In this document: in pieces, positions 26,212-35,201 of the stretch
How the letters are laid out: every line of letters begins with the position of its first letter
How positions within the stretch are numbered: position 1 is the first letter of the stretch
Source: DATMRS01 sp035566015
GTDB taxonomy: Bacteria; Pseudomonadota; Alphaproteobacteria; Sphingomonadales; Sphingomonadaceae
Direction: 5' to 3'
Assembly: GCA_035566015.1 (NCBI GenBank)
Contig: DATMRS010000007.1
Coordinates: 1 to 64,000 of the forward strand
DNA length: 64,000 nt
Position numbers and translations under genes: made by a program
Notes under the pieces: generated by a model
Told to the model about the DNA's origin: nothing
Seen by the model: the letters and a program-made list of their open reading frames with translations, nothing else
Database searches by the model: none

Positions 26212-27438
26212 TTGGCCGAGGAACTGGACGAAAGGGTCGATGCGCGCGGATCGGGCTTTCCGATCCGTGGCCGATATGAGGCGCGCTACCGCCCCGTCGT
26301 CGAGGCCTTCAAGGAAAATTACCGCGAGGAGGATGAAACCGGCTCGGCCGTATCGGTCATCGTCGACGGCGAGACGGTGGTCGATATCTGGGGCGGCTTC
26401 CGCAACGGCGCGCGCACCGATCCGTGGGATCGCGAGACGACGGTCTGCATGATGTCGGTCGCCAAGGGCGTCACGGGCATCGCCTTCAACATGCTGGTCG
26501 ATCGCGGCCTCATCGATATCGACAAGCCGGTCGCGCATTACTGGCCCGAGTTCGCGCAGAACGGCAAGGCCGCCATTCCCGTGCGCTGGATACTCGATCA
26601 TCGCGCCGCGATCCCGGTGCTCACCACCAACACGCTCTGGCCCGGCGCAATGTTCGACCGGGAAGCCTATGTGAAGGCATTGGCCGAGCAGGCGCCGCTC
26701 TGGGAGCCGGGCACGCAGGCCGCCTACCATGTCCATAATCAGGGCTATCTGCTGGGCGAGATCATGCGCCGCGTGATCGGCAAGACGATCGGCCCCTTCC
26801 TGCGCAGCGACGTGACAGGGCCGCTCCACGCCGAATATTATATCGGCGGCATGACGGCCGAGGAGCAGGGCCACGTCGCCGAGGTGATGCCCAACATGGG
26901 CGCGCGCCTGTTCGCCGCCAAGGAAGTCGCCCTGCCCAAGGGCGAGGGCGCGGCATGGACGGGCGACATCCTGCGCCCGCTGGCCTTCCGCCAGAATCCC
27001 GACGAGCCCTGGTACGACACGCTGAACGCCCCCATCTGGCGCGAGGTGGAGATCGCCAGCGGCAACGGCCACGGCAATGCCCGCGGCGTCGCGCGCATCT
27101 ATGGCGCGGTCGTGCGCGAGGAGGGGCTGGACGGCGTGCGCCTGATGTCGCGCGAGCGGCTGGAGGCGATGATCGCCGAACAGCATAACCAGATCGAACT
27201 GCTGCAGGAACGCCCCTATCATCAGGCGCTGGGCGTCCTGCTCAACACGCCGGCGGCGGTCTATATGGGCCCCAATCCGCGCGCGTTCGGCCATCACGGC
27301 ATCGGTGGATCGATCGGCTTCGGCGATCCCGACGCGCGTATCGGCTTTTCCTATGCCTGCAACAAGATGCACGCGGTGGGCGACAACGGCCCCCGCGCGC
27401 GCCGCCTGATCGACGCGCTCTACAGCGTCATGAGTTGA
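26212..27438 (+). CDS. serine hydrolase, beta-lactamase/EstB-like family (1)
   Basis: 408 residues from a TTG at 26212 with GGAG 7 bases upstream; no ATG is placed well for the first conserved block. The class C-type nucleophile motif is S82-V-A-K85; the second motif is at Y172 (YHVHN). The family covers esterases, lactone hydrolases, transesterases and beta-lactamases. No signal peptide, so it is cytosolic. Being first in a catabolic operon, it may open an ester, carbonate or lactone. A second, more distant member is in the same operon at 29531. Confidence 0.85.
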   Translation: MAEELDERVDARGSGFPIRGRYEARYRPVVEAFKENYREEDETGSAVSVIVDGETVVDIWGGFRNGARTDPWDRETTVCMMSVAKGVTGIAFNMLVDRGLIDIDKPVAHYWPEFAQNGKAAIPVRWILDHRAAIPVLTTNTLWPGAMFDREAYVKALAEQAPLWEPGTQAAYHVHNQGYLLGEIMRRVIGKTIGPFLRSDVTGPLHAEYYIGGMTAEEQGHVAEVMPNMGARLFAAKEVALPKGEGAAWTGDILRPLAFRQNPDEPWYDTLNAPIWREVEIASGNGHGNARGVARIYGAVVREEGLDGVRLMSRERLEAMIAEQHNQIELLQERPYHQALGVLLNTPAAVYMGPNPRAFGHHGIGGSIGFGDPDARIGFSYACNKMHAVGDNGPRARRLIDALYSVMS

Positions 27439-27478
27439 CGGGCGGCCTTCCGCCCGACGAACCGGAGAAAGGATCCCG

Positions 27479-27856
27479 ATGGACAAGGCCACCTATGATC
27501 GTGGGCTCGAAATACGCAAGGCCGTGCTGGGCGAGGACTATGTCACGCGCGCGCTGGCGCGGGCGGACGATTTCAACAAGCCGCTTCAGGATCTGGTGAC
27601 CGAATATTGCTGGGGCGCCGTCTGGGGCCGCGAGGGGCTGTCGCGACGCGATCGCAGCCTCATCAATCTCGCGATGATCTCGGTGCTCAACCGCCCGCAC
27701 GAACTAAAGGCGCATGTGAAGGGCGCGCTGACCAACGGCCTGTCCAAAGCGGAGATCAGCGAAGTGCTGTTGCAGGTCGCGATCTATGGCGGCGTGCCGG
27801 CGGCGGTGGATTCCTTTCGCCTTGCCAGCGAGGCGATCGCCGACGCCGGGAAATAG
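27479..27856 (+). CDS. carboxymuconolactone decarboxylase (CMD) family protein
   Basis: 125 residues. The CMD pattern is present: GREGLSRRDRSLINLAMIS, then HELKAHVKGALTNGLSKAEISEVLLQ. Classical members decarboxylate gamma-carboxymuconolactone; others are AhpD-like or act on various small substrates. Genes for beta-ketoadipate partners are not nearby, so the exact function is open. It follows the serine hydrolase by 40 bp and has GGAGAAAGGATCCC upstream of the ATG. Confidence 0.85.
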   Translation: MDKATYDRGLEIRKAVLGEDYVTRALARADDFNKPLQDLVTEYCWGAVWGREGLSRRDRSLINLAMISVLNRPHELKAHVKGALTNGLSKAEISEVLLQVAIYGGVPAAVDSFRLASEAIADAGK

Positions 27857-27868
27857 GGGAGAGACGCG

Positions 27869-28348
27869 ATGGACGACCTGAAGAGGCTGGCGATCGAGCA
27901 GGCCTGCCGGCGGCTGGTGCTCGAATTCGCGAAGTTCAACGACGATTGGGATCATGAACGGCTCGCCGCCTTGTTCGTCGAGGATTGCGAGTTCGCCCGC
28001 CCGCTCGATCCCGAATATCCCTATTTCGGCCGCGACAAGGTCCATGCGATCTTTCGCGATCGCAAGGCGCGGCTGACGCGCCACGTGATGACCAACATCC
28101 TGATCGATGTCGTGTCCGAAGACGAAGCGCGCGGCAATTCCTACGTCACGATGCTCTCCAGCCCGCATACCGAGGACCCGCCCTACGAAGGCGAGGGCAT
28201 TTTCGTCGGCGCGTTCGACGACGTGTTCGTCCGCACCCCGGACGGCTGGAAGTTCAAGTCGCGACGCGGCAATGTCGCGCTCTATCAGGGTGGCGAGGTG
28301 CCGCACATTCCGCCAGCCACACCCGAGGAGAGGGGAGTGAAGGCATGA
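27869..28348 (+). CDS. NTF2/SnoaL-like protein (1)
   Basis: 159 residues. The cone-fold pattern is seen in FNDDWDHERLAALFVEDCEFARPLD, FGRDKVHAIF, and C-terminal WKFKSRRGNVALYQ. NTF2-fold enzymes include ketosteroid isomerase, limonene epoxide hydrolase, dehydratases and ring-dioxygenase beta subunits. The ATG is preceded by GGGGAGAGACG. The stop overlaps the next ATG by 4 bases (ATGA) and the next gene is another NTF2-like protein. Confidence 0.78.
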   Translation: MDDLKRLAIEQACRRLVLEFAKFNDDWDHERLAALFVEDCEFARPLDPEYPYFGRDKVHAIFRDRKARLTRHVMTNILIDVVSEDEARGNSYVTMLSSPHTEDPPYEGEGIFVGAFDDVFVRTPDGWKFKSRRGNVALYQGGEVPHIPPATPEERGVKA

Positions 28349-28767
28349 GCGTCACCGCCAAGAATGCCAACGAACAGACCGTGCTCGATTTCTTCGCCGC
28401 GCTCAGCACCGGCGATCTCGAAAAGCTGCGTCCTTTCCTCACGGAGGAGTCGGTGTGGGAGCCGATGGTGCGCGATATTCCGGGCGCGGGCGTCTATCGC
28501 GGCAACCAGATCATCGACGATTTCCTCGGCCCGGTGCGCGGCATGTTCGCGCCCGGCGATCCCAAGGTGCACGTTAAGGCGCTGATGTCCGACGGCGATA
28601 CGGTAACGGTCGAATCGAGCAGCACCGGGCACCTTGCCGACGGCAAGCGCGTCTATGACAATCGCTATGCCTGGGTGTTTCGCATCAAGGATGGCAAGGT
28701 GGCGCGGCTCCACGAATATATGGACAGCCACTATGTCGCGCGGCTGTTCGGGATGGACGCGCAGTGA
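28345..28767 (+). CDS. NTF2/SnoaL-like protein (2)
   Basis: 140 residues. The pattern VLDFFAALSTGDLEKLRPFLTEESVWE, a central YRGNQIIDDFL and C-terminal FRIKDGKVARLHEYMD match ketosteroid-isomerase-like/SnoaL proteins. It differs clearly from the preceding NTF2-like protein, so the two are not a recent duplication. It overlaps the genes on both sides by 4 bases (ATGA and GTGA), implying strict co-translation. An isomerase, hydratase or epoxide hydrolase role is likely but unassigned. Confidence 0.8.
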   Translation: MSVTAKNANEQTVLDFFAALSTGDLEKLRPFLTEESVWEPMVRDIPGAGVYRGNQIIDDFLGPVRGMFAPGDPKVHVKALMSDGDTVTVESSSTGHLADGKRVYDNRYAWVFRIKDGKVARLHEYMDSHYVARLFGMDAQ

Positions 28768-29516
28768 GTGACCTCGGCGGCCGGTCGATCCTGATTTCGG
28801 GCGCCGGCCGGGGGCTGGGGCAGGCCGCCGCCGAATATCTGGCCGCGCGCGGCGCCGCGATCGGCGTGTGCGATATCGACGGCGCGTCGGCCGAACGAGT
28901 GGCGGACGCCATCCGCAAGGCGGGCGGCACGGCCCACCCCTATGCCGCCGATCTGTCGCGCCGGCAGGCATTCCTTAACATCGGCGCCGATTTCGCGGGG
29001 CGCTGCGGCAAGCTCTATGCCGTCATCAACAACGCCTCTGTCCTCGTCTACGAACCCGTCGAGCAGATCAGCGAGGAGACGCTCGATCGGATGATCGGCG
29101 GCGGCCTCAAGGCGGTGTTCTGGGGCGTGCAGGCCTTTCTCGCCAATCGCGACGAGACGGCGGAGGGCCGGATCATCAATTATTCGTCGCCCGTCGTCTA
29201 TCGCGGGCGGCCCAACACTGCCGCCTACAGCGCGATCAAGGGCGCGGTCGCCGCGCTCACCAACGTGCTGGCGGGTGAGCTTGGGCCGCGCGGCATCCGC
29301 GTCAACGCGATCGCGCCGGGATCGGTGCCGACGCCCGCCACACTCGGCTTCGTGAGCGAGGCCGAATATGAAAAGCGGGCCAATTCGATACCGCTCCGCC
29401 GGCTGGGCCGTGCGGACGATGTCGCGAAGGCGCTGGCCTTTCTGCTGAGCCCCGACGCGGACTTCGTGAACGGCGCGATGCTGAGCGTCGACGGCGGCAT
29501 CATCGCCGCCGGCTGA
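28764..29516 (+). CDS. SDR family oxidoreductase
   Basis: 250 residues from a GTG overlapping the previous stop (GTGA). Motifs are SGAGRGLG, INNASVLVYEP (NNAS rather than NNAG) and the catalytic YSAIKGA. It is a close paralogue of the SDR at 36018-36770, which shares YEP, a SEE-x-LDRM block, NNA variation and C-terminal DGGI. It is presumably an alcohol/ketone dehydrogenase for an intermediate of the same pathway. Confidence 0.85.
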   Translation: MSDLGGRSILISGAGRGLGQAAAEYLAARGAAIGVCDIDGASAERVADAIRKAGGTAHPYAADLSRRQAFLNIGADFAGRCGKLYAVINNASVLVYEPVEQISEETLDRMIGGGLKAVFWGVQAFLANRDETAEGRIINYSSPVVYRGRPNTAAYSAIKGAVAALTNVLAGELGPRGIRVNAIAPGSVPTPATLGFVSEAEYEKRANSIPLRRLGRADDVAKALAFLLSPDADFVNGAMLSVDGGIIAAG

Positions 29517-29530
29517 AAGATAAGGAGAGG

Positions 29531-30685
29531 ATGTCTATGGCGGCGGGTTTCTGGCAGGAACGGCTCGATCACCTGAAGCGCGTGATCGAGGAGGATATCG
29601 CCAGGGGCGCTTATTATGGCGCGGTGCTGCGCGTTGCGCGCCATGGCGAGATCGGCTTCGACGAGGCGATCGGCGCCGAGGACGCGGCCGGCGCGAAGCC
29701 GCTGCGCAAGGACAATGTCTTCAGCCTCTTCTCGACCACCAAGGCGTTCACCAACATCCTGACGCTGCGCGCGATCGAGATGGGCCGCTATGCGCTCACC
29801 ACGCGCGTTGCCGATATTATCCCCGAATTCACCGGCAGCCCGCGTGATCGCGTCACCTTCTTCAACCTGCTCACCCACACCACCGGCATGCCCGGCGTGT
29901 GGATGCCCAAGCCCGACATGTATCTCGACCGGCTCGACGAGCTGGTCGCCGCCGTCGTCGCGAACGTCCATGGCGCGATCGAGCCCGGCCTGCGCTGCGA
30001 TTATGCGCCGCTCGCCAACCATGTACTGATGGGCGAGGCGCTGCGGCGCACCGATCCCAAGGGCCGCGCCTTCCGCGATATCCTGCGCGAGGACCTGTTC
30101 GAGCCGCTGGGGATGAAGGACACCTCGATGGGCCTGCGCCCCGATCTCCGCGATCGTCACGTGAAGCCCGACATGCGCGGCACCGTGCCGATCAAGCATC
30201 TCAGCCGCACGCTGCCCGGCGATCATGCGCTGTTCGAGGACCCGGCAGTCGAGGCGCCGCATGTCGGTTGCGCCTCGACCACCGCCGATCTGTGGCGCTT
30301 CGCCGAGATGCTGCGCCGGGGCGGCGAGCTGGACGGGGTGCGCATCCTTTCGCCGCGCACCGTCGCCGTCGCGCGCAAGGTATGGACGGGCGACATGCCG
30401 AACGAACTCTATCGCGGCGTCGCCGTCCGCGCGGGATGGAACACGCCGCCAGCCTATATGGGGCTGGGCTTCAACGTGCGCGGCGCCGCGATCGTCAATC
30501 ACCAGCTCGGCACGCTGACCTCGCCCGAGACGTTCGGCAATTATGGCGCGGGCAGCTCACTCTTCTGGGTCGATCCCGAACTCGACGTCAGCTTCGCCTG
30601 CCTCACCGCCGGCGTGATGACACAAGCCGCCAATATCGAGCGGTTCCAGAAGCTTTCCGATCTCGTTGTTTCAGCGGCGGTGTGA
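29531..30685 (+). CDS. serine hydrolase, beta-lactamase/EstB-like family (2)
   Basis: 384 residues, start ATG at 29531 (a second ATG is at codon 3). The nucleophile motif is S68-T-T-K71 (FSLFSTTKAF), and CDYAP (Y158) is the second motif. The wording THTTGMPG and MGEALRR is typical of class C-like esterases. No signal peptide. It is separated from the first hydrolase by four genes and only distantly similar to it, so the operon may hydrolyse two different bonds. The next gene starts 1 base after the stop. Confidence 0.86.
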   Translation: MSMAAGFWQERLDHLKRVIEEDIARGAYYGAVLRVARHGEIGFDEAIGAEDAAGAKPLRKDNVFSLFSTTKAFTNILTLRAIEMGRYALTTRVADIIPEFTGSPRDRVTFFNLLTHTTGMPGVWMPKPDMYLDRLDELVAAVVANVHGAIEPGLRCDYAPLANHVLMGEALRRTDPKGRAFRDILREDLFEPLGMKDTSMGLRPDLRDRHVKPDMRGTVPIKHLSRTLPGDHALFEDPAVEAPHVGCASTTADLWRFAEMLRRGGELDGVRILSPRTVAVARKVWTGDMPNELYRGVAVRAGWNTPPAYMGLGFNVRGAAIVNHQLGTLTSPETFGNYGAGSSLFWVDPELDVSFACLTAGVMTQAANIERFQKLSDLVVSAAV

Positions 30686-30686
30686 C

Positions 30687-32255
30687 ATGAGCGACGCGGA
30701 TATCATTGCCATCGGATCGGGGCATAACGGCCTCGTCGCCGCCGCTTATTGCGCGGTGGCGGGCAAGAAGGTGCTCGTCCTCGAACGCAACGCCTGGTTC
30801 GGGGGCGGCGTCGTCACGCGTGAACTGACCCGCCCCGGTTTCCGGCACGACCAGCATTCGATGAGCCACATATTCATTCAGGGCAATCCATTGCTCCTGA
30901 ATGACGAACTGGGCCTGAAGAGCCGCTATGGCCTCAGCTACCTCTATCCCGAAACGCCGATGATGTCGGTGTTCGAGGACGGCGCGACGCTACCCCTGCA
31001 CCGCGACAGCGAACGGTCCGCCGCCGAGATCGCGCGCTTCTCACCCAGGGACGCCGAGGCGTTCCGCCGCCTCTCGCAACAGGCGCAGGCTTGGCTGCCG
31101 ATGATCATGGCGAGCCTCTACACGCCGCCGATGCCGCTCGGCGCCTCGACGATGCTGATGGATCAGAGCCCCGAAGGGCGCGAGCTGTGGCGCATCATGC
31201 AGATGAGCAGCCATGACGTGCTCTGCGACCTGTTCGAGGACGATCGCGTCCGCATGCATTTCGCGCGCGTCGCCGGCGAAAATCTCGTCTCGCCCGACGA
31301 GAAGGCGACCGGCATCGGCGTCTATGTCTTCCTGGGTTTCCTCGAACGCTTCGGCTTCGGCGTGCCCGTGGGCGGCAGCGGCAGCCTCACCGACGCGCTG
31401 GTCGCCTGCATCCGCGACTATGGCGGCGAGGTGATCGCTAATGCCGACGTGCGCGAGGTGACGACCGAGGGCGGCCGCGCGACCGGCGTGATCCTCGCCG
31501 ACGGCACCCGCCACACCGCGCGTGACGCGGTGATCGGCGCGATCCACCCGCATCTGCTGTCGAAGATCGTGCCCGACGCGCCGGCGCCCGTCACCAAAGC
31601 GGCGGAGGCGACGCAGATTTCCGAAGCCGCGTGCATAACCGTTCACGCCGCTCTGTCCGAGCCGCTGCGCTTCCGTACCAGCGAGCCGGTGAACGCGGTG
31701 ATGATCGAGCTGATGCCCGATCGCTACGAGACGCTGCGCCGCGCGTTCGACGATCTGCGCTATGGCGAGTTCGTGCGTACCCCGCTGGTGGGGCTTGGGT
31801 CGCTGTCGATGTTCGATCCGTCGCGGGTGCCCGAGGGATGCGGCACGCTCCATGCGTGGGACTATGTGCCCTACCAGCGCCCCGACGGCGCGGCGTGGGA
31901 CGAAACGAAGCGCGACTATGCCAACAAGATGATCGCGCGAATGGCCGATTTCATAGAGAATATTCCAGGCGCAATCCTCGATTTCCACGTCGACAGCCCG
32001 GTCGACATGGAGCGCACCTCGCCCAGTTTCCTGCGCGGCGACCTGCACGGCATCGCCACCACCACCTATCAATCGGGCGCACACCGCCCGACGCCCGAGC
32101 TGGGCCAATATCGCGTGCCGGGGATCGACCGGCTGTTCCTGGTGGGGCCGTTCCAGCATCCGGGCGGCGGCGTGTTCGGCGCGGGCCGCGCCACGGCGCA
32201 GGTGCTGCTGGAGGATTTGGGCCTCGATATCGACGACGCACGGGTGCCGTCATGA
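30687..32255 (+). CDS. FAD-dependent phytoene-desaturase-like (CrtI/PYROXD2-type) oxidoreductase
   Basis: 522 residues from the ATG at 30687. The FAD dinucleotide motif GSGHNGLVAAAYCAVAGKKVLVLE is at 10-33, and the C-terminal FAD signature GVFGAGRATAQVLLEDLG is present. Members desaturate or oxidise hydrophobic substrates; this one lacks carotenoid genes nearby, so carotenoid synthesis is unlikely. It belongs with the esterase, NTF2 and SDR genes, suggesting oxidation of a cyclic or aliphatic catabolic intermediate. It overlaps the following small gene by 4 bases. Confidence 0.87.
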   Translation: MSDADIIAIGSGHNGLVAAAYCAVAGKKVLVLERNAWFGGGVVTRELTRPGFRHDQHSMSHIFIQGNPLLLNDELGLKSRYGLSYLYPETPMMSVFEDGATLPLHRDSERSAAEIARFSPRDAEAFRRLSQQAQAWLPMIMASLYTPPMPLGASTMLMDQSPEGRELWRIMQMSSHDVLCDLFEDDRVRMHFARVAGENLVSPDEKATGIGVYVFLGFLERFGFGVPVGGSGSLTDALVACIRDYGGEVIANADVREVTTEGGRATGVILADGTRHTARDAVIGAIHPHLLSKIVPDAPAPVTKAAEATQISEAACITVHAALSEPLRFRTSEPVNAVMIELMPDRYETLRRAFDDLRYGEFVRTPLVGLGSLSMFDPSRVPEGCGTLHAWDYVPYQRPDGAAWDETKRDYANKMIARMADFIENIPGAILDFHVDSPVDMERTSPSFLRGDLHGIATTTYQSGAHRPTPELGQYRVPGIDRLFLVGPFQHPGGGVFGAGRATAQVLLEDLGLDIDDARVPS

Positions 32256-32467
32256 AGATCTACGCCGCCGATAAGAGCGAACTGATGACGATCGGCAAGA
32301 TCGAGCGGAACGGCAATGATCTTGTCCTTAAAGGCAAAGTGTTCGGCACGATGCCAATGGCTGCGCGGGTGACGCCCGAGGAGGCGCGCGCCGCGCTCAA
32401 GCTGCTGACGCCGCGCCTGTTCTTCTTTCTTCTCACCCTCCCCTTCCGCTCCTCGAAGGCGAAATAA
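32252..32467 (+). CDS. 71-residue protein of unknown function in the operon
   Basis: Start ATG at 32252 overlaps the oxidoreductase stop (ATGA), and its TAA shares a base with the ATG of the following SDR (TAATG). It opens MKIYAADKSELMTIGKIERN, has a segment ARVTPEEARAALKLLTP and ends in a hydrophobic stretch LFFFLLTLPF with basic tail. Coupling on both sides supports translation. I do not recognise a family; it could be a small accessory or membrane-associated factor of the pathway. Confidence 0.7.
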   Translation: MKIYAADKSELMTIGKIERNGNDLVLKGKVFGTMPMAARVTPEEARAALKLLTPRLFFFLLTLPFRSSKAK

Positions 32468-33249
32468 TGACCGACCTCAAGGACCGCAGGATCATTGTCA
32501 CCGGCGCCGCCGGCGCGATCGGCTATGCGACGGCCGAGGTGCTGGCGCGCGACGGGGCGGCGCTGCTGCTCGTCGACATCGCAGGCGATCGCCTTGCCGA
32601 ACGGACAGAGGCGTTGCGCGGTACGGGCGCGCGGGTCGAGGCGGTGGTAGCCGATTGCAGCAAGGATGAGGACGTCCGCCGCTATGTCGAGGCCGCGCTC
32701 GCACATTTCGGCCGTATCGACGGCTTCTTCAACAATGCCGGCACCGAGGGCAAGATCGCGCCGACGCCCGAATATGAGGTGGAGGAATTCGATCGCATCA
32801 TCGCGATCAACCTGCGCAGCATGTTCCTCGGCCTGCGCCGCGTCCTGCCCGTGATGCTCGAACAGGGCAAGGGCGCGATCGTGAACACCGGATCGATCGC
32901 CAGCGAGCGCGGCCTCGCCGGCGCCTGCGCCTATAATGCCAGCAAGCACGGCATATTAGGCCTCACCCGCACCGCCGCCACCGAAGTGGGCAACAAGGGC
33001 GTGCGCATCAATTGCGTCCTGCCCGGCGTCATCGAAACGCCCCTGCTGAACGCGATGCTCGAACAGATGTTCGACGGCGATGTCGCGGCGGGCAAGGCCG
33101 TGCTCGGCCGCGTCGCCTCGCTCGATCGCTGCGGCAAGCCGGCCGAAATCGGCGAGGCGGTGGCTTTCCTGCTGTCGGACGCGGCGTCCTTCGTGAACGG
33201 CGCGGCCTGGGCGGTGGACGGCGGCGCGCTGGCGACGATCAGGAATTGA
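32467..33249 (+). CDS. SDR family oxidoreductase
   Basis: 260 residues. Motifs TGAAGAIG, FNNAGTEG and YNASKHG are present. It is the last gene of the GntR-led operon, one base overlapping the 71-residue gene. Its stop at 33247-33249 overlaps the convergent AraC gene by 11 bp. It resembles 3-oxoacyl reductase or cyclohexanol dehydrogenase-type SDRs; the substrate is unknown. Confidence 0.86.
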   Translation: MTDLKDRRIIVTGAAGAIGYATAEVLARDGAALLLVDIAGDRLAERTEALRGTGARVEAVVADCSKDEDVRRYVEAALAHFGRIDGFFNNAGTEGKIAPTPEYEVEEFDRIIAINLRSMFLGLRRVLPVMLEQGKGAIVNTGSIASERGLAGACAYNASKHGILGLTRTAATEVGNKGVRINCVLPGVIETPLLNAMLEQMFDGDVAAGKAVLGRVASLDRCGKPAEIGEAVAFLLSDAASFVNGAAWAVDGGALATIRN

Positions 33250-34198
33250 GTGCGCGTTCGGCCCGCCGCCCGGCGCGATAATCCCTTGCCGACACGTTGA
33301 AGCGCCCGCGGAAGGCGCGGCAGAAGGAACTCAGATCGTTGAAGCCGACGTCGTAGGCGACGTTGGTGATGGCGATATTCGGCCCGTCGCGCTCCAGCCG
33401 CCGCGCCGCCAGTTCCAGCCGTTGTCGCCGGATGAAGGCGGTGGGCGTCGTCGCCATCTCGGCGAACAGCATCTGCACGTAACGCGGGCTCACCCCCATC
33501 CCCTCCGCGATCCGCCGCGAATCGAGCGTGGGATCGCACAGATTCTCGTTCACCACCGAAATCAGCGCGCGGCGGCGCTCCTCGCGGCGGCTGGCGGCGG
33601 TCGCGTCGACGCGCTGCGACGCATAGGTCATGTCGAGCAGCGGCCAGATCACATCGTCGAGCGATGCGGCCCAATCGCCGTCATCCTCCTGCAACTGCGC
33701 CCAGATGTTGCGCAGGAATTGGGAGAAGATGGCGGCCGGCCCGCTATCGCCCCGCATCTTCACGCCCACCATCTGGCGAAGGCGCGGCAGGCGCGCCTCG
33801 GTATAGGCAAGCGGCAGCCGCAGGACGAGCGCCTGCGTCGGCTCGGTAAAGGTCAGCCGCAGCGGTTGCGAGGGATCATAAAGGAGGAAATCGCCTTCCT
33901 CGAGCACGCTTGTCCGCCCGCCCGTGAAATTGGTGCTGCGTCCGCGATGCTGGAGTTGTAGGTTGAGGATGCCGGGCGTCTCCTCCTCCGCGCCGCCGAC
34001 GATCTCGGCCGGCGAAGAGCAAGGCGAAACGATCTCCAGGTCCCGGAAGCGGCGGCGAAAAAGCCGGGCCTCGAACGTGTCGGGATCGGCGACATTGACG
34101 TGGACCGGCGCGATCATCCGCGCGGCCACCTCATTCCAGAAGGGCAGCCGATCCCGCGCGGCCAGATTATGGGTGGTCAGCTCTTCGAGCAGTGCCAT
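33239..34198 (-). CDS. AraC-family transcriptional regulator
   Basis: 319 residues. The N-terminal half (about 20-200) looks like the AraC-binding-like cupin found in catabolic regulators. The C-terminal domain has two HTH units (RIAEGMGVSPRYVQMLFAE and ITNVAYDVGFNDLSSFCRAFRGRFNVS). It ends the minus-strand unit 43096-33239 and is separated from the HIBADH gene by 109 bp, so may have its own promoter. It probably activates that unit in response to a substrate or intermediate. Confidence 0.9.
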   Translation of the reverse strand: MALLEELTTHNLAARDRLPFWNEVAARMIAPVHVNVADPDTFEARLFRRRFRDLEIVSPCSSPAEIVGGAEEETPGILNLQLQHRGRSTNFTGGRTSVLEEGDFLLYDPSQPLRLTFTEPTQALVLRLPLAYTEARLPRLRQMVGVKMRGDSGPAAIFSQFLRNIWAQLQEDDGDWAASLDDVIWPLLDMTYASQRVDATAASRREERRRALISVVNENLCDPTLDSRRIAEGMGVSPRYVQMLFAEMATTPTAFIRRQRLELAARRLERDGPNIAITNVAYDVGFNDLSSFCRAFRGRFNVSARDYRAGRRAERALNS

Positions 34199-34307
34199 CG
34201 ATCCTCTCCCCGGCGGCGCGTGTCGGTGGCGCCCGCTCGTCCGATCTCATCGTAACATTGTATGACAAAGCGGAGAGGGGTTCAATCGTGATGTGCAACG
34301 ACGAGCG

Positions 34308-35201
34308 TCAGGCGGGGCGCTCCGGATCGAGACCGGCATCCGCCTCGACGATCTTGGCGATCGCGGTGAAATCCGAATCCTCGCCATAGGTCGCGGCGGT
34401 ACGTTCCAGCAGCGAAACGGCGATCGAGCCCAGCGGAATCGGTGCGCCCAGCGCCTCGGCTTCGGACGCGCAAAGCCGCATGTCCTTCAGGCTGAGGCCC
34501 GTGGCGAAACCGAAATCGAAGGTGCGCGGCAACACCGATCGCGGCCATTTGTCCTGCGTCGCCGAATTGCGGCCGGTCGATTGATTGAGCACCTCGATCA
34601 TGCGCGCGGGATCGAGCCCCGCCTTGATGCCCATCGTCACCCCCTCGGCCGTCACCGCGATGGCGACTGCGCCGAGCAGGTTGTTGATGAGCTTCATCGT
34701 CTGCCCCGCGCCCGGTACCGATCCCATATAGAAGGGCTTTCCCAGCCGTTGCAGCAGCGGCTCGACCTCGGGCCAGGCATTCTCCGGCCCCGACGCCATC
34801 AGCGACAGCTTGCCGTCGCGCGCGCCGGCAACCCCGCCCGAGACGGGCGCGTCGAAGGCCGCGATCCCCTTGTCCTCAAGCCCCTTGGCGATGCGCTGCG
34901 CCATCTGCGATCCCGATGTCGAGAGATCGACGATGATCCGCGCCCTGCCGCCCGCCGCGACGCCGTCTTCGGCCAACAGGGCATCATGGACGATCTGCGG
35001 CTTGGGCAGGCTTAGCAGGACGATATCCGCACCCGCGCCGACTTCCTTCGCCGATCCGGCCGCCACCGCCCCCTTGGCGACCAGCGCCTCGACCGCCCCC
35101 GGCGCGACGTCGTGGACGAGAAGCGAGGATCCCGCCCCGATCAGGCGCGCGGCCATGCCCGCCCCCATGCGACCCAGGCCGATAAAGCCGATGGTGGTCA
35201 T
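34308..35201 (-). CDS. NAD(P)-dependent 3-hydroxyacid (HIBADH-family) dehydrogenase
   Basis: 297 residues. The Rossmann motif is GFIGLGRMGAGMA, DAPVSGGVAGARDG follows, and the catalytic Lys is in GQTMKLINN. It is a second family member beside 14922-15803, with different loops. ATGs and stops of the MBL gene upstream and this gene overlap by 4 bases, so they are coupled. It probably oxidises or reduces a hydroxyacid produced from the catabolic substrate. Confidence 0.86.
   Translation of the reverse strand: MTTIGFIGLGRMGAGMAARLIGAGSSLLVHDVAPGAVEALVAKGAVAAGSAKEVGAGADIVLLSLPKPQIVHDALLAEDGVAAGGRARIIVDLSTSGSQMAQRIAKGLEDKGIAAFDAPVSGGVAGARDGKLSLMASGPENAWPEVEPLLQRLGKPFYMGSVPGAGQTMKLINNLLGAVAIAVTAEGVTMGIKAGLDPARMIEVLNQSTGRNSATQDKWPRSVLPRTFDFGFATGLSLKDMRLCASEAEALGAPIPLGSIAVSLLERTAATYGEDSDFTAIAKIVEADAGLDPERPA

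Noticed and set aside
30687..32255. Carotenoid biosynthesis phytoene desaturase
   Set aside because: No crtB, crtE, crtY or related genes are near, and the sequence is closer to the general CrtI-like/PYROXD2 group.
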